Source of the DNA: CAVYXF01 sp963772335 | GTDB lineage: Bacteria > Pseudomonadota > Alphaproteobacteria > Rhizobiales > Rhodomicrobiaceae | Reading direction: 5' to 3' | Assembly: GCA_963772335.1 (NCBI GenBank) | Contig: CAVYXF010000008.1 | Location: 372,001 to 436,000, forward strand | Length of the DNA: 64,000 nt | Shown here: positions 34,609 to 44,325 of the stretch, one piece after another | Position numbering within the stretch: position 1 is the stretch's first letter | Layout: every line of letters starts with the position of its first letter | The notes under the pieces: generated by a model | Databases searched by the model: none | Told to the model about the DNA's origin: nothing | What the model saw: only the letters and a program-made list of their open reading frames with translations | Program-made: the position numbers and the translations under genes

Positions 34609-35246
34609 GGGCTGTTTGCTTCCCCGATGCTTGTCTCTCGGTCCTACGAAGGCCACCGCTCTTTACGCCTTCTTAACATGTGCACAAACGCAATGCTGTT
34701 GCATATCGATGACAGTGAGAAACAAACTTTAATAATATCACAAAATGGGCGCGATGCCATACGGCTAAGGTCGCATTAAGGAACACTGCGTAGACAACGA
34801 GAACGTACTCATTCTATCCAGCAAACCTTACATAAAAGGTAAACACGCGGGCGGCCCTGGATATTCGCTTACGGCAGCGGCGAGTTACGCCGCCTCGCGG
34901 CCACGGCGGGATAAGGCAATTTTGTGGCAGCTCCGCTCACGCCGGGCGTGAGATGAGGCCAAAGCGCGGCAGTCTGTGGGCATTGGGCTAGGCTTGTGTG
35001 GTCGTCGCCGTTACACTATCCGTTCAGCCCCGCCGAAGGCAGGCGGAGTGCGATATTTTCCGTAAGCGCGGCACGAGCGGTCGGCGCGCCCCTTGCAAAG
35101 CAGGAATGACCTGCGAGCACGCGGTCTTGCCCGCAATAGCGCCCGAATGACGTAATTTTAATTTGGCCTGACTTAGCCGGCATACCATGCTAGCGGAAAA
35201 GGTCTGTCGCTTTTGCTTCGGGCCGATCCTTGCGTCAAAAAACGAG
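34609..35246. other. intergenic region without recognised features
   Basis: About 640 bases between the metallopeptidase and the peptide transporter. It is less GC-rich near 34690-34850. No open frame with coding character, tRNA or strong promoter could be recognised. It presumably holds the promoter of the transporter operon. Confidence 0.4.
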
Positions 35247-37085
35247 ATGAGAATGACCCGGACGTCTGCCGGCCTCAGAGCCATTGCCGTAACAGCCCTG
35301 TTTATCCTGGCAGGCAGCGCGGCCGCTGATGAGCACCGCCACGCCACCTCCCTGATCGGCACACCGAAATATGGGCCGGACTTCAAGCATTTCGACTATG
35401 TGAACCCGAACGCGCCGAAAGGCGGGTCAGTAAAACTGTGGGCGATGGGCACTTATGACAGCTTCAACATCGTTCCTTACAAGGGCAACAAGGCTGGCGC
35501 CATCGGGCTAATCTACGACACGCTGATGGCGGGCAGTATGGATGAATCCTCGGCCGAATATAGCCAGATCGCCGAATGGGTTTCCTATCCTGCGGATTAC
35601 TCCTCGGCGACCTACAAGCTTCGTGAGGAGGCGCGCTGGCATGACGGCAAGCCGATTACGCCTGAGGACGTGATCTTCAGCCTCGATGTCCTGAAGAAAA
35701 ACAATCCGCAATACGCCTTCTATTACAAGAACGTCATCGGTGCGGAAAAGACCGCCGACCGCGAGGTGACCTTCCGGTTCGACGAGAAGAACAATCGCGA
35801 GCTGCCGCAGATCGTCGGGCAGCTGATCGTGCTTCCAAAGCATTTTTACGAGGAAAAGAAACTCGATCCTGCGGAAACATGGCTGGTGCCGCCGCTCGGC
35901 AGCGGGGCCTATAAGATTAAGGCGTTTGAAGCCGGCCGCTTTGTGGTTTTGGAGCGCGTAAAGGACTATTGGGCCGCCGACCTTCCGGTCAATGTCGGAC
36001 AGAACAATGTCGACGAGATCCGTTACGACTATTATGGCGACCAGCAGGTCGCCTTCGAAGCCTTCAAGGCCGGCCAGATCGACTACTTTTCCGAAAGCTC
36101 GGCCAAATCCTGGGCGACGAATTACGACTTTCCCGCCGTCCGCGCCGGCAAGGTCGTCAAGAACGGCGACATCGTGCTCAAGAATCCCCACCCGATGCAG
36201 GCCTTCGTGTTCAACACGCGGCGAGCCAAGTTCGCCGATCCGCGGGTGCGCCATGCCTTCAACCTGGCGCTGAATTTCGAGTGGCTGAACCAGAACATTT
36301 TCTATGGCCAGTACAAGCGGGTTTCGAGCTATTTCGAGAACACCGAGCTGGCGGCGACTGGCCTGCCACAGGGCAAGGAGCTGGCCATCCTCGAGGAGGT
36401 GCGCTCTCAAGTGCCGCCGGAGGTCTTCACCACCGAGTACAAGAACCCTGTCAACGACACACCGACCGATGTGCGCAACAACGCCAGGGCTGCGGTGAAG
36501 CTGCTGCAGGAAGCGGGCTGGGAGGTGAAGAACGGCGCCCTCACCAACTTCAAAACCGGCGAGGTGATGACCGTCGAGTTCCTGCTGGTGCAGGAGAATA
36601 TGATGCGCGTCGTATCACCCTATATTCAGTCGCTGGAGCGGCTGGGGGTGAAGTCCAGCGTGCGCGTTATCGACGTCCCGCAATACCAGCAGCGCACCGA
36701 CAATTTCGATTTCGACAGCATCATCGACAGTTTTCCGCAGTCCGAATCGCCCGGCAATGAGCAGCGCGACTTTTGGGGCTCTGCCGCGGTCGACCGTGCC
36801 GGCAGCCGCAACTCGATTGGTATCAACAATCCGGCGGTCGACAAGCTGGTCGACAAGATCATCTTCGCCAAGGACCGCGAAGAGCTGGTTGCCGCATGCC
36901 GCGCCCTTGATCGGGTGTTGCTGTGGAATCATTATGTCGTTCCGCAATGGTATGCGCCCAATCAGCGCTTTGCCTACTGGAACCGCTATTCCCACCCCGA
37001 AACGCTCCCCTCGCGCGCCATCGGCTTTCCGACAATCTGGTGGTATGACGAGCAGAAAGCGGCCAAACTCAATGCCACACAATAA
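35247..37085 (+). CDS. yejA: YejA-type peptide ABC transporter substrate-binding protein
   Basis: A 612-residue periplasmic binding protein of the SBP_bac_5 (oligopeptide) class. A signal peptide (GLRAIAVTALFILAGSAAA, cleavage before DEHRH) precedes the mature protein, which begins with HATSLIGTPKYGPDFKHFDY. The region LREEARWHDGKPITPEDVIF is a family signature. YejABEF imports peptides, including microcin C-type compounds in enterobacteria. ATG 35247 or 35253 may be used. The second binding protein, 28 bases downstream, shares the same N-terminal motif, so the two arose by duplication. Confidence 0.88.
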   Translation: MRMTRTSAGLRAIAVTALFILAGSAAADEHRHATSLIGTPKYGPDFKHFDYVNPNAPKGGSVKLWAMGTYDSFNIVPYKGNKAGAIGLIYDTLMAGSMDESSAEYSQIAEWVSYPADYSSATYKLREEARWHDGKPITPEDVIFSLDVLKKNNPQYAFYYKNVIGAEKTADREVTFRFDEKNNRELPQIVGQLIVLPKHFYEEKKLDPAETWLVPPLGSGAYKIKAFEAGRFVVLERVKDYWAADLPVNVGQNNVDEIRYDYYGDQQVAFEAFKAGQIDYFSESSAKSWATNYDFPAVRAGKVVKNGDIVLKNPHPMQAFVFNTRRAKFADPRVRHAFNLALNFEWLNQNIFYGQYKRVSSYFENTELAATGLPQGKELAILEEVRSQVPPEVFTTEYKNPVNDTPTDVRNNARAAVKLLQEAGWEVKNGALTNFKTGEVMTVEFLLVQENMMRVVSPYIQSLERLGVKSSVRVIDVPQYQQRTDNFDFDSIIDSFPQSESPGNEQRDFWGSAAVDRAGSRNSIGINNPAVDKLVDKIIFAKDREELVAACRALDRVLLWNHYVVPQWYAPNQRFAYWNRYSHPETLPSRAIGFPTIWWYDEQKAAKLNATQ

Positions 37086-37112
37086 GTTGCCTCGCCTTCT
37101 TGCGTTCCGGGT

Positions 37113-38951
37113 TTGAGTGTGTGGACCTTGCTCAAGACGTATTTCGTGATCGCCGCGGCGCTCGTGTGCGCCTTCAGCCTTCCCGCCAGCGCTGAGAAGC
37201 GCCATGGCCTTTCCGCCTTTGGCGATCTGAAATATCCGGCCGACTTTCAGCACTTCGACTATGTGAACCCGGATGCGCCCAAAGGCGGGCGGCTGTCGAC
37301 CATCGGCGTGCAGGCGGTGCTCACCTTCAACAGCTTCAACCCGTTCATCCGCCGGGATGATCCGGCGCAGGGCCTCGAGTTCCTGTTCGATAGCCTGATG
37401 GTGCGTGCAACCGACGAGCCGGATGCCGTCTATGGGCTGATCGCCCATTCCGCCGAACTTTCGGACGACAAGCACGCGGTCACCTTTTTCCTGCGGCCTG
37501 AGGCAAAATTCCGCGACGGCACCCCGGTGACGGCGGACGATGTCGTGTTCTCCTTCGACATGCTGCACGACATCAACCGCGCCAAGCCGCAATACGCCAT
37601 TCCGCTTCAAGATGTGGTCAAGGCCGAAGCGCTCGATGCGCATACGGTGCGCTACAGCTTCAAGGGCGATAATGTCCGCGACCTGCCCGTAATCGTGGCA
37701 ACCCTGCCCGTGCTCTCCAAGGCCTATTACGAGAAGGTCTCGTTCGACAAAGCCTCGCTCGACCCGCCGCTCGGCTCCGGTCCTTATGAGATCGGCGATT
37801 TCAAGCAGGGCACCTTCATCACCTATAAGCGGCGGAAAGACTACTGGGGCTGGGATCTGCCGGTCATGCGCGGCCGGTCCAATTTCGACGAGATCCGGCT
37901 GGAATATTATCGCGACCGCACCGCGGGTCTGGAAGCTTTCAAGGCCGGCGCCTACGACCTGCGCGAGGAGTTCACCTCCAAGAGCTGGGCGACGGAATAT
38001 AAATTTCCCGCCGCCGAGCAGGGCCGGGTCAAGCTGGCGACGCTTCCCGATGATAGCTCATCCGGGGCGCAGGGCTGGTTTATCAATACCAGGCGCGCCA
38101 AATTCGCTGACCCCCGCGTTCGCAAGGCGTTCGATTATGCGTTCGACTTCGAGTGGGCGAACAAGAACCTGTTCTACGGCCTTTACACGCGCACCCGCAG
38201 CTTCTTCGCCAATACGGACCTCGAGGCGGAAGGGCCGCCAAGCGAGGCGGAGCTGAAGCTCTTGGAGCCGTTCCGTGATAAGCTTTCGCCGGAAGTGTTC
38301 GGGCCGCCCTATGTGCCGCCGGTCAGCGACGGATCCGGGCGCGACCGCCGCCAGCTCGCTGCCGCCTCCAAGCTGCTCGATGAGGCCGGCTGGAAGGTTG
38401 GACCGCAGGGCGTGCGCGTCAACGACAAGGGCGAGACGCTCTCCATCGAGCTCCTAATGGAGGATCCGCAGCTGGAGAAGATCTTCGGCTTCTATGCCGA
38501 GAAGCTGCGCTCGCTCGGTATCCCGGTCAATATCCGCAATGTCGATTCCGCGCAGTATCAGGTGCGGCTGAAAGCGTTCGACTTCGATCTCGACATGTCG
38601 CGCTTCACGCTGAACAGCACCCCAGGCCCGGAAATCCGGAACTTCATGGGCTCCGAAGCCGCGAGAGCGGAAGGCAGCTTCAATCTCGCCGGTATCGCCG
38701 ATCCCGTAGTCGATGCGCTGATCGGGCGCATTTTGAACGCGACGAGCCGTGACGAGCTGAAGACGGCGGCCCACGCCCTCGACCGCGTGCTGCGCGCTGG
38801 GCACTATTGGATTCCGCAGTGGTACAAGCCAGTGTTTACCCTGGCCTTCTGGGATCGTTTCTCCTGGCCCGCCGTGAAGCCGAAATATGACCGCGGCGTC
38901 TATGACACCTGGTGGTGGGACGCAGGAAAAGCCGCAAAAATCGCGCGATAA
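37113..38951 (+). CDS. second YejA-type peptide-binding protein
   Basis: A 612-residue paralogue of the preceding protein, with a signal peptide (FVIAAALVCAFSLPASA, cleavage before EKRHG). The mature start HGLSAFGDLKYPADFQHFDY is followed by LRPEAKFRDGTPVTADDVVF. The start codon is TTG at 37113 or GTG at 37119. It lies between the first binding protein and yejB, suggesting that one transporter is served by two receptors with different peptide ranges. Confidence 0.88.
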   Translation: MSVWTLLKTYFVIAAALVCAFSLPASAEKRHGLSAFGDLKYPADFQHFDYVNPDAPKGGRLSTIGVQAVLTFNSFNPFIRRDDPAQGLEFLFDSLMVRATDEPDAVYGLIAHSAELSDDKHAVTFFLRPEAKFRDGTPVTADDVVFSFDMLHDINRAKPQYAIPLQDVVKAEALDAHTVRYSFKGDNVRDLPVIVATLPVLSKAYYEKVSFDKASLDPPLGSGPYEIGDFKQGTFITYKRRKDYWGWDLPVMRGRSNFDEIRLEYYRDRTAGLEAFKAGAYDLREEFTSKSWATEYKFPAAEQGRVKLATLPDDSSSGAQGWFINTRRAKFADPRVRKAFDYAFDFEWANKNLFYGLYTRTRSFFANTDLEAEGPPSEAELKLLEPFRDKLSPEVFGPPYVPPVSDGSGRDRRQLAAASKLLDEAGWKVGPQGVRVNDKGETLSIELLMEDPQLEKIFGFYAEKLRSLGIPVNIRNVDSAQYQVRLKAFDFDLDMSRFTLNSTPGPEIRNFMGSEAARAEGSFNLAGIADPVVDALIGRILNATSRDELKTAAHALDRVLRAGHYWIPQWYKPVFTLAFWDRFSWPAVKPKYDRGVYDTWWWDAGKAAKIAR

Positions 38952-38971
38952 GAACAAGCGGACCGAACTTT

Positions 38972-40096
38972 ATGGGAGCCTATATCCTTAGACGCCTGCT
39001 GCTCATGATCCCGACGCTGATCGGTATCATGGTGGTGAATTTTGCCATTGTGCAGTTCGCACCCGGCGGCCCCGTCGAACGGGTGATCGCGCAGCTCACC
39101 GGCACCGATGTCGGCGCCACGGCGCGCTTCAGCGGCTCGCCCAGCGGGGATTTCAGCGGCAATCAGGCGCAGCAGCAACAGCCCGGCAACGCCGCGAACG
39201 CCCAAGTGGGCTCGAAATATCGCGGCGCGCGCGGGCTCGATCCGCAGTTTATCAAGACCCTGGAAAAGCAGTTCGGCTTCGACAAGCCGCCACTCGAGCG
39301 CTTCTTCGAGATGATGTGGAATTATCTGCGCTTCGATTTCGGCGAGAGCTACTTCCGCGACGTCAGCGTCATCAGTCTCGTCATCGAGAAGATGCCGGTG
39401 TCGATCTCGCTGGGCTTGTGGATGACGCTGATCTCTTACCTCATCTCGATCCCGCTCGGCATCCGCAAAGCCGTGCAAGACGGGTCGCAGTTCGACATGT
39501 GGACCTCAACCGCCATCGTCATCGGCTATGCGATCCCCGGCTTCCTCTTTGCCATTTTGCTCATTGTGCTCTTTGCCGGCGGCTCCTTTCTCGACTGGTT
39601 CCCGCTGCGCGGTCTGACGTCTGACAACTGGGACCAGCTCTCGCTGGTGGGCAAGGTGCTCGACTATTTCTGGCACATGACGCTGCCGCTGATTGCCATG
39701 TCGCTTTCGGCGTTTGCCACCCTCACTTTCCTGACCAAGAACTCGTTCCTGGACGAGATCAAGAAGCAATACGTCATGACGGCGCGCGCGAAGGGCCTCT
39801 CCGAGCACCGGGTGCTCTATGGCCATGTGTTCCGCAATGCGATGCTGCTGGTGGTCGCCGGTTTCCCAGGCGCATTCCTCGGCGCATTCTTCGGCTCCTC
39901 GCTTCTGATCGAGACGATTTTCTCGCTCGACGGCCTTGGGCTGCTGTCCTTCGAATCCATCGTCAACCGCGACTATCCTGTGGTGTTCGCAACGCTCTAT
40001 ATCTTCTCGCTGATCGGTCTGCTCGTCGGGCTGATCTCCGATCTGACCTACACCTGGATCGATCCGCGGATCGATTTTGAGACGCGCGAGGTCTGA
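38972..40096 (+). CDS. yejB: peptide ABC transporter permease YejB
   Basis: A 374-residue permease of the DppB/OppB type. The N-terminal helix is MGAYILRRLLLMIPTLIGIM, followed by a large periplasmic loop rich in Gln and Ala (residues about 45-90), and five more helices. The cytoplasmic EAA-like loop reads YVMTARAKGLSEHRVLYGHV. ATG 38972 is 20 bases after the binding-protein stop. It pairs with YejE in the inner membrane. Confidence 0.93.
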   Translation: MGAYILRRLLLMIPTLIGIMVVNFAIVQFAPGGPVERVIAQLTGTDVGATARFSGSPSGDFSGNQAQQQQPGNAANAQVGSKYRGARGLDPQFIKTLEKQFGFDKPPLERFFEMMWNYLRFDFGESYFRDVSVISLVIEKMPVSISLGLWMTLISYLISIPLGIRKAVQDGSQFDMWTSTAIVIGYAIPGFLFAILLIVLFAGGSFLDWFPLRGLTSDNWDQLSLVGKVLDYFWHMTLPLIAMSLSAFATLTFLTKNSFLDEIKKQYVMTARAKGLSEHRVLYGHVFRNAMLLVVAGFPGAFLGAFFGSSLLIETIFSLDGLGLLSFESIVNRDYPVVFATLYIFSLIGLLVGLISDLTYTWIDPRIDFETREV

Positions 40097-40099
40097 GCC

Positions 40100-41200
40100 A
40101 TGGAAGTGCGCCTCACCAAGGAAGAGCTGGAAACGGCGGCCCCGGCCGTAGCGATCCTCAAGCCGCACCGGCTCGTGCGGTCGCCCATCAACGCCCGGCG
40201 TTGGGCGAATTTCAAAGCCAACAAGCGCGGCTTCTGGAGCCTGTGGATCTTCCTCGTCCTGTTCGTCATCTCGCTGTTTGCCGAGTTCATTGCCAACGAC
40301 AAGCCGTTCCTCGTTGCATATGACGGCGGCTATTACATGCCGATCTTCAACACCTATCCGGAGACCACGTTCGGCGGCGAATTTGCGACGGAGGCGGATT
40401 ATCGCGACCCTTACGTGCAGGAGCTGATCCAGAAGAAAGGCGGCTGGACGGTCTGGCCGCCGATCCGCTACTCCTATCGCACCATCAACCTCAACCTGCC
40501 GGTGCCCGCGCCCGCCCCGCCATCGGCGGAGAACCTGCTCGGCACCGACGATCAGGGCCGCGACGTGCTGGCGCGCGTGATCTACGGTTTTCGCCTGTCG
40601 GTGTTATTCGGGCTGACGCTGACGATCCTCTCCTCGGTGATCGGCGTGGCCGCGGGTGCGGTGCAGGGCTATTTTGGCGGCTGGACCGACCTTCTGTTCC
40701 AGCGCTTCATCGAAATCTGGACGTCGGTGCCGACGCTCTATTTGCTGATTATCATTTCGGCGGTCATCGAGCCGAGCTTCTGGATCCTTCTCGGGATCAT
40801 GTTGGCCTTCTCCTGGGTGTCACTGGTCGGCGTGGTGCGTGCCGAGTTCCTGCGCGGGCGCAATTTCGAATATGTCACCGCCGCCCGTGCGCTGGGCCTG
40901 TCGAATGTGCGCATCATGTTCAAGCATCTCCTGCCGAACGCGATGGTCGCCACGCTCACCTTCATGCCGTTCATCCTCAACGGATCGATCACGACGCTTA
41001 CCTCGCTGGACTTCCTCGGTTTTGGCCTGCCGCCCGGCTCGCCCTCGCTCGGCGAGCTCTTAGCGCAGGGTAAGGCCAATTTGCAGGCCCCCTGGCTGGG
41101 GCTCACCGCCTTCTTCGTGATTGCGATCATGCTGAGCCTGCTGATCTTCATCGGCGAGGCGGTCCGCGACGCCTTCGATCCGCGCAAGACGTACCGGTAA
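40100..41200 (+). CDS. yejE: peptide ABC transporter permease YejE
   Basis: A 366-residue permease of the DppC/OppC type. The first helix is around residues 45-65 (SLWIFLVLFVISLFAEFIA), followed by a long periplasmic segment ending LLGTDDQGRDVLARVIYG, a family signature. Further helices and the EAA loop (FEYVTAARALGLSNVRIMFK) follow. It starts three bases after the yejB stop. A hairpin lies between its end and yejF. Confidence 0.93.
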   Translation: MEVRLTKEELETAAPAVAILKPHRLVRSPINARRWANFKANKRGFWSLWIFLVLFVISLFAEFIANDKPFLVAYDGGYYMPIFNTYPETTFGGEFATEADYRDPYVQELIQKKGGWTVWPPIRYSYRTINLNLPVPAPAPPSAENLLGTDDQGRDVLARVIYGFRLSVLFGLTLTILSSVIGVAAGAVQGYFGGWTDLLFQRFIEIWTSVPTLYLLIIISAVIEPSFWILLGIMLAFSWVSLVGVVRAEFLRGRNFEYVTAARALGLSNVRIMFKHLLPNAMVATLTFMPFILNGSITTLTSLDFLGFGLPPGSPSLGELLAQGKANLQAPWLGLTAFFVIAIMLSLLIFIGEAVRDAFDPRKTYR

Positions 41201-41254
41201 GGCTGGTCGACATGCATATCGGCGAAAAGAAATCTCGAAACATGATGGGCCGCT

Positions 41255-41275
41255 CCCTCTCCCCATGGGAGAGGG
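41255..41275. repeat. perfect 9-bp inverted repeat between yejE and yejF
   Basis: Arms CCCTCTCCC and GGGAGAGGG around loop CAT. Palindromes of this type occur repeatedly in intergenic regions of Hyphomicrobiales. Here it could reduce yejF expression relative to the permeases or be a dispersed REP-like element. Confidence 0.6.
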
Positions 41276-41321
41276 GACCGGAAGCTACCGGCGCTGCATT
41301 TACTGGACGAGCTCACACCAC

Positions 41322-42962
41322 ATGAATTCCGATAAACGCGAAAAGCTGGTCGATGTCCGGAACCTGTCGGTGGACTTCCACAGCGGTCCGCTTACGACCC
41401 ATGCCGTGCGCAATATCTCCTTCGACATCCGCAAGGGCGAGACGGTGGCGCTGGTCGGCGAGTCCGGCTCGGGCAAGAGCGTAACGGCGCTTTCGATCAC
41501 GCGCCTGCTGCCCTATCCGTCGGCCTCACACCCGACTGGAGAAATCTTCTTTGACGGTCGCGACGTGCTGAAGATGAAGGAGCAGGACGTGCGCCAGATC
41601 CGCGGCAATCGGGTCGGGATGATCTTCCAGGAGCCGATGACCTCGCTCAACCCGCTCCACCTCGTCGAGAAGCAGGTCGGCGAGGTGCTGAAGCTCCATC
41701 AGGGGCTGTCGAATGGGGCTGCGCGGGCGAGAACCCTCGATCTCCTGACCAAGGCTGGCATCCAGGATGCCGAGGACAAGCTCGGCGTCTATCCGCACCA
41801 GCTCTCCGGCGGACAGCGCCAGCGCGTGATGATCGCCATGGCGCTCGCCAACAATCCGGACCTGCTCATTGCCGACGAGCCGACGACGGCGCTCGACGTC
41901 ACCATCCAGGCGCAGATTCTCGTCCTTCTCAAGCAGCTTCAGACTGAGTTCAACATGGCGATGCTGCTGATCACCCATGATCTCGGTATCGTCAAGAAAA
42001 TGGCCGAGCGGGTCTGCGTGATGCGCCATGGCGAGATCGTCGAGCACGGCACGGTCGACGCCATCTTCTCGAACCCCCAGCATCCCTACACCAAGCATCT
42101 GCTCGCTTCCGAGCCGAAGGGCAGTCCACCCGCCGCCGATCCTGGAGCGCCGGTCGTTCTGGAAACGGACGATCTGAAAGTTTGGTATCCGATCCGGCGC
42201 GGGCTGCTGCGGCGCACCGTGGGACATGTGAAGGCGGTCGATGGGCTCTCGATGAAGCTGCGCGAGGGCCAGACCCTCGGTGTCGTCGGCGAATCCGGGT
42301 CGGGCAAAACCACCCTCGGGCTTGCGCTCTTGCGCCTCGTCTCCAGCCGTGGACCAATCGCCTATGTCGGTCAGCGTATCGACGGGCTGAAATCTGTTGC
42401 CATGCGGCCACTGCGCCGGCACATGCAGATCGTGTTCCAGGACCCGTATGGCTCCCTCAGCCCGCGCCTTTCCGTCGGCCAGATCATCGAGGAAGGGCTG
42501 ATCATCCAGAACCCGCAGATGCGCTACCCGGAGCGGCGCGAGCGCGTTTCGCAGGCCATGGCCGAGGTTGGGCTCGATCCGAGCACGCAGGACCGCTATC
42601 CGCATGAGTTCTCCGGGGGACAGCGCCAGCGTATCGCCATTGCCCGGGCCATGGTGTTGGAGCCGAAATTCGTGATGCTGGATGAGCCGACCAGTGCCCT
42701 CGACGTTTCCGTCCAGGCGCAGATCGTTGATCTCCTGCGCGACCTGCAGGCGCGGCATAAGCTCGCCTATCTGTTCATCAGTCATGACCTGCGCGTGGTG
42801 CGTGCGCTTGCCAATGACGTGATCGTGATGCGTGACGGCAAGGTCGTAGAGGAAGGGCCAGCCTCGGACATCTTCGAAAATCCGAAGACGGACTATACCC
42901 GCGCACTCTTGGCTGCCGCCTTCAACCTCGAAGCGGCGCATCAGGCGGCGGTCTCGGCCTGA
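41322..42962 (+). CDS. yejF: peptide ABC transporter duplicated ATPase YejF
   Basis: A 546-residue protein with two nucleotide-binding domains in one chain. Domain 1 has Walker A GESGSGKSVTAL (residue about 46) and signature LSGGQRQRVMIAM. Domain 2 has Walker A GESGSGKTTLGL and signature FSGGQRQRIAIARAM. Both have Walker B (LLIADEPTTALD; FVMLDEPTSALD). The fused layout is typical of YejF. It energises the YejBE permease. The ATG at 41322 follows a 120-base gap containing a hairpin. Confidence 0.95.
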   Translation: MNSDKREKLVDVRNLSVDFHSGPLTTHAVRNISFDIRKGETVALVGESGSGKSVTALSITRLLPYPSASHPTGEIFFDGRDVLKMKEQDVRQIRGNRVGMIFQEPMTSLNPLHLVEKQVGEVLKLHQGLSNGAARARTLDLLTKAGIQDAEDKLGVYPHQLSGGQRQRVMIAMALANNPDLLIADEPTTALDVTIQAQILVLLKQLQTEFNMAMLLITHDLGIVKKMAERVCVMRHGEIVEHGTVDAIFSNPQHPYTKHLLASEPKGSPPAADPGAPVVLETDDLKVWYPIRRGLLRRTVGHVKAVDGLSMKLREGQTLGVVGESGSGKTTLGLALLRLVSSRGPIAYVGQRIDGLKSVAMRPLRRHMQIVFQDPYGSLSPRLSVGQIIEEGLIIQNPQMRYPERRERVSQAMAEVGLDPSTQDRYPHEFSGGQRQRIAIARAMVLEPKFVMLDEPTSALDVSVQAQIVDLLRDLQARHKLAYLFISHDLRVVRALANDVIVMRDGKVVEEGPASDIFENPKTDYTRALLAAAFNLEAAHQAAVSA

Positions 42963-43108
42963 GCTGTCTGCCTGCCCGGGGCCTATCGGTGCGGCAGTTG
43001 AAAAAAATCGCCCTCTGTCGCTTACATGACAGACGCGTCCGCCTGCAGCGCTAGAGTGTGCTGCGCTTTACCCGCCGACCAATGGCAGGGTCGCGCCTTT
43101 GGGATCTG

Positions 43109-44134
43109 ATGGAGCGAGAAGATCTGATTATCGCGGAGAACGCGCGGACATGGCGCCTCACCCCTTGGCATGGCTATGCCGCGACGATTGCAATTTATCT
43201 CCTGGCAACGGCTGTTACCGTTATTGCTGAGCCTGCCTTCCGGGAAGCATTGTTTATCAGCTATTTGCCGGCGATCGTGTTCGGCTCGCTCCTCGGCGGT
43301 AGCTATGCCGGGCTCAGCATCGCCATCGCTGGCGGGCTCACTATCGGGTGCAGGCTCTACCCGCTGGCAAACGCGGCGGATGCCCTTGCTCTCACGCTTT
43401 ATGTCGATGCGGCCGTGCTCTTGCTGTGGGCGATGGATTTGCTGAACCGCGCATTCGAAGCCGTCGCCGCAGAGCGCGACCGCGCGCAACTGCTATTTCG
43501 CGAAGCGCAACACCGCACCGCCAACAATCTGATGTTCGTGTCCGCCTTCCTGCGTGCGCAGCGGCGAGCGGTTATCGACGACCCGGAAAGGGTGATGGAG
43601 GCGCTCGACGAAGCGACGCAGCGGCTGGAGACGTTCTCCCAGCTCCACCGCCAGCTCTCCAATCAGGGATCGCGCGGCGAATCGGTGCAGCGGTTGTTCC
43701 GCAGCCTGTGCGACAGCCTCATCGCGGCGGCCGGTGCAAAGAATGTGAAGGTCAATCTCGAGATTGAGGCTTTGGAGCTGGAGTTCGAGCAGACAGTCAT
43801 CTTGTCCCTGCTGCTTGCGGAAATCGTCACCAACGCGCTGAAGCACGCGTTCGACAGCGAGAATGAAGGGCAGGTCACGGTTCTGCTCGCTGAGCGCGCG
43901 GGCATGGTGATCTTCGAGGTGAGGGACAATGGGCGGGGGCTCGTTGCCGCAGGGCAGGGCGACATCAGCCGCGGCGCTGGATACGGCATTCTCGATATGC
44001 TTGCGGTTCAGCTCGGAGGACAGCTTACGCGGACCAATGAGAGCGGCCTGCGCACGCGACTCGCCTTCCCGCAGAAATCGGCGCAGCGGCCGTCCCTGTT
44101 CGGTGGAATGAACAGCCTGCGCACGGTTTCTTAG
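43109..44134 (+). CDS. membrane sensor histidine kinase, HisKA_2 type
   Basis: About 341 residues. Three to four transmembrane helices (residues about 15-115, DUF4118-like sensor) precede a HisKA_2 dimerisation domain with the phosphorylated His in REAQHRTANNLMFVSAFLR. An HATPase domain follows, with N-box EIVTNALKHAF and G1 VRDNGRGL. Such kinases often feed the PhyR general stress cascade or small response regulators. No response regulator is adjacent, so this is an orphan. The start is uncertain: ATG 43109, ATG 43082 or GTG 43058. Confidence 0.85.
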   Translation: MEREDLIIAENARTWRLTPWHGYAATIAIYLLATAVTVIAEPAFREALFISYLPAIVFGSLLGGSYAGLSIAIAGGLTIGCRLYPLANAADALALTLYVDAAVLLLWAMDLLNRAFEAVAAERDRAQLLFREAQHRTANNLMFVSAFLRAQRRAVIDDPERVMEALDEATQRLETFSQLHRQLSNQGSRGESVQRLFRSLCDSLIAAAGAKNVKVNLEIEALELEFEQTVILSLLLAEIVTNALKHAFDSENEGQVTVLLAERAGMVIFEVRDNGRGLVAAGQGDISRGAGYGILDMLAVQLGGQLTRTNESGLRTRLAFPQKSAQRPSLFGGMNSLRTVS

Positions 44135-44237
44135 GGGCTTGATTGGGTCAGACGGAAACGGTGCCACCGGCACTGCCGAAATCCCCATGAAAAAAACGGG
44201 GATTCATCATTTCAAAACACGTGCTTCTGTTCACTGG

Positions 44238-44256
44238 ATCCCCGCTTGCGCGGGAT
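44238..44256. repeat. REP-like palindrome
   Basis: Imperfect palindrome ATCCCCGC TT GCGCGGGAT in the 190-base gap between the kinase and the carboxypeptidase. This type of GC-rich palindrome is widely dispersed in alphaproteobacterial genomes. A second stem (AATCCCC / GGGGATT around an A-rich loop) lies just before it, near 44178-44206. Confidence 0.5.
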
Positions 44257-44325
44257 TTCGGCCTCACCGAAAGGGGGGCAATACCATGCTTTCTTCGGGA
44301 ATCGACCCGCAATCGTTTCTGCGCT

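Noticed and set aside
34788..34815. GGAAC in the region before the peptide transporter
   Set aside because: The downstream TT is missing at the required distance.
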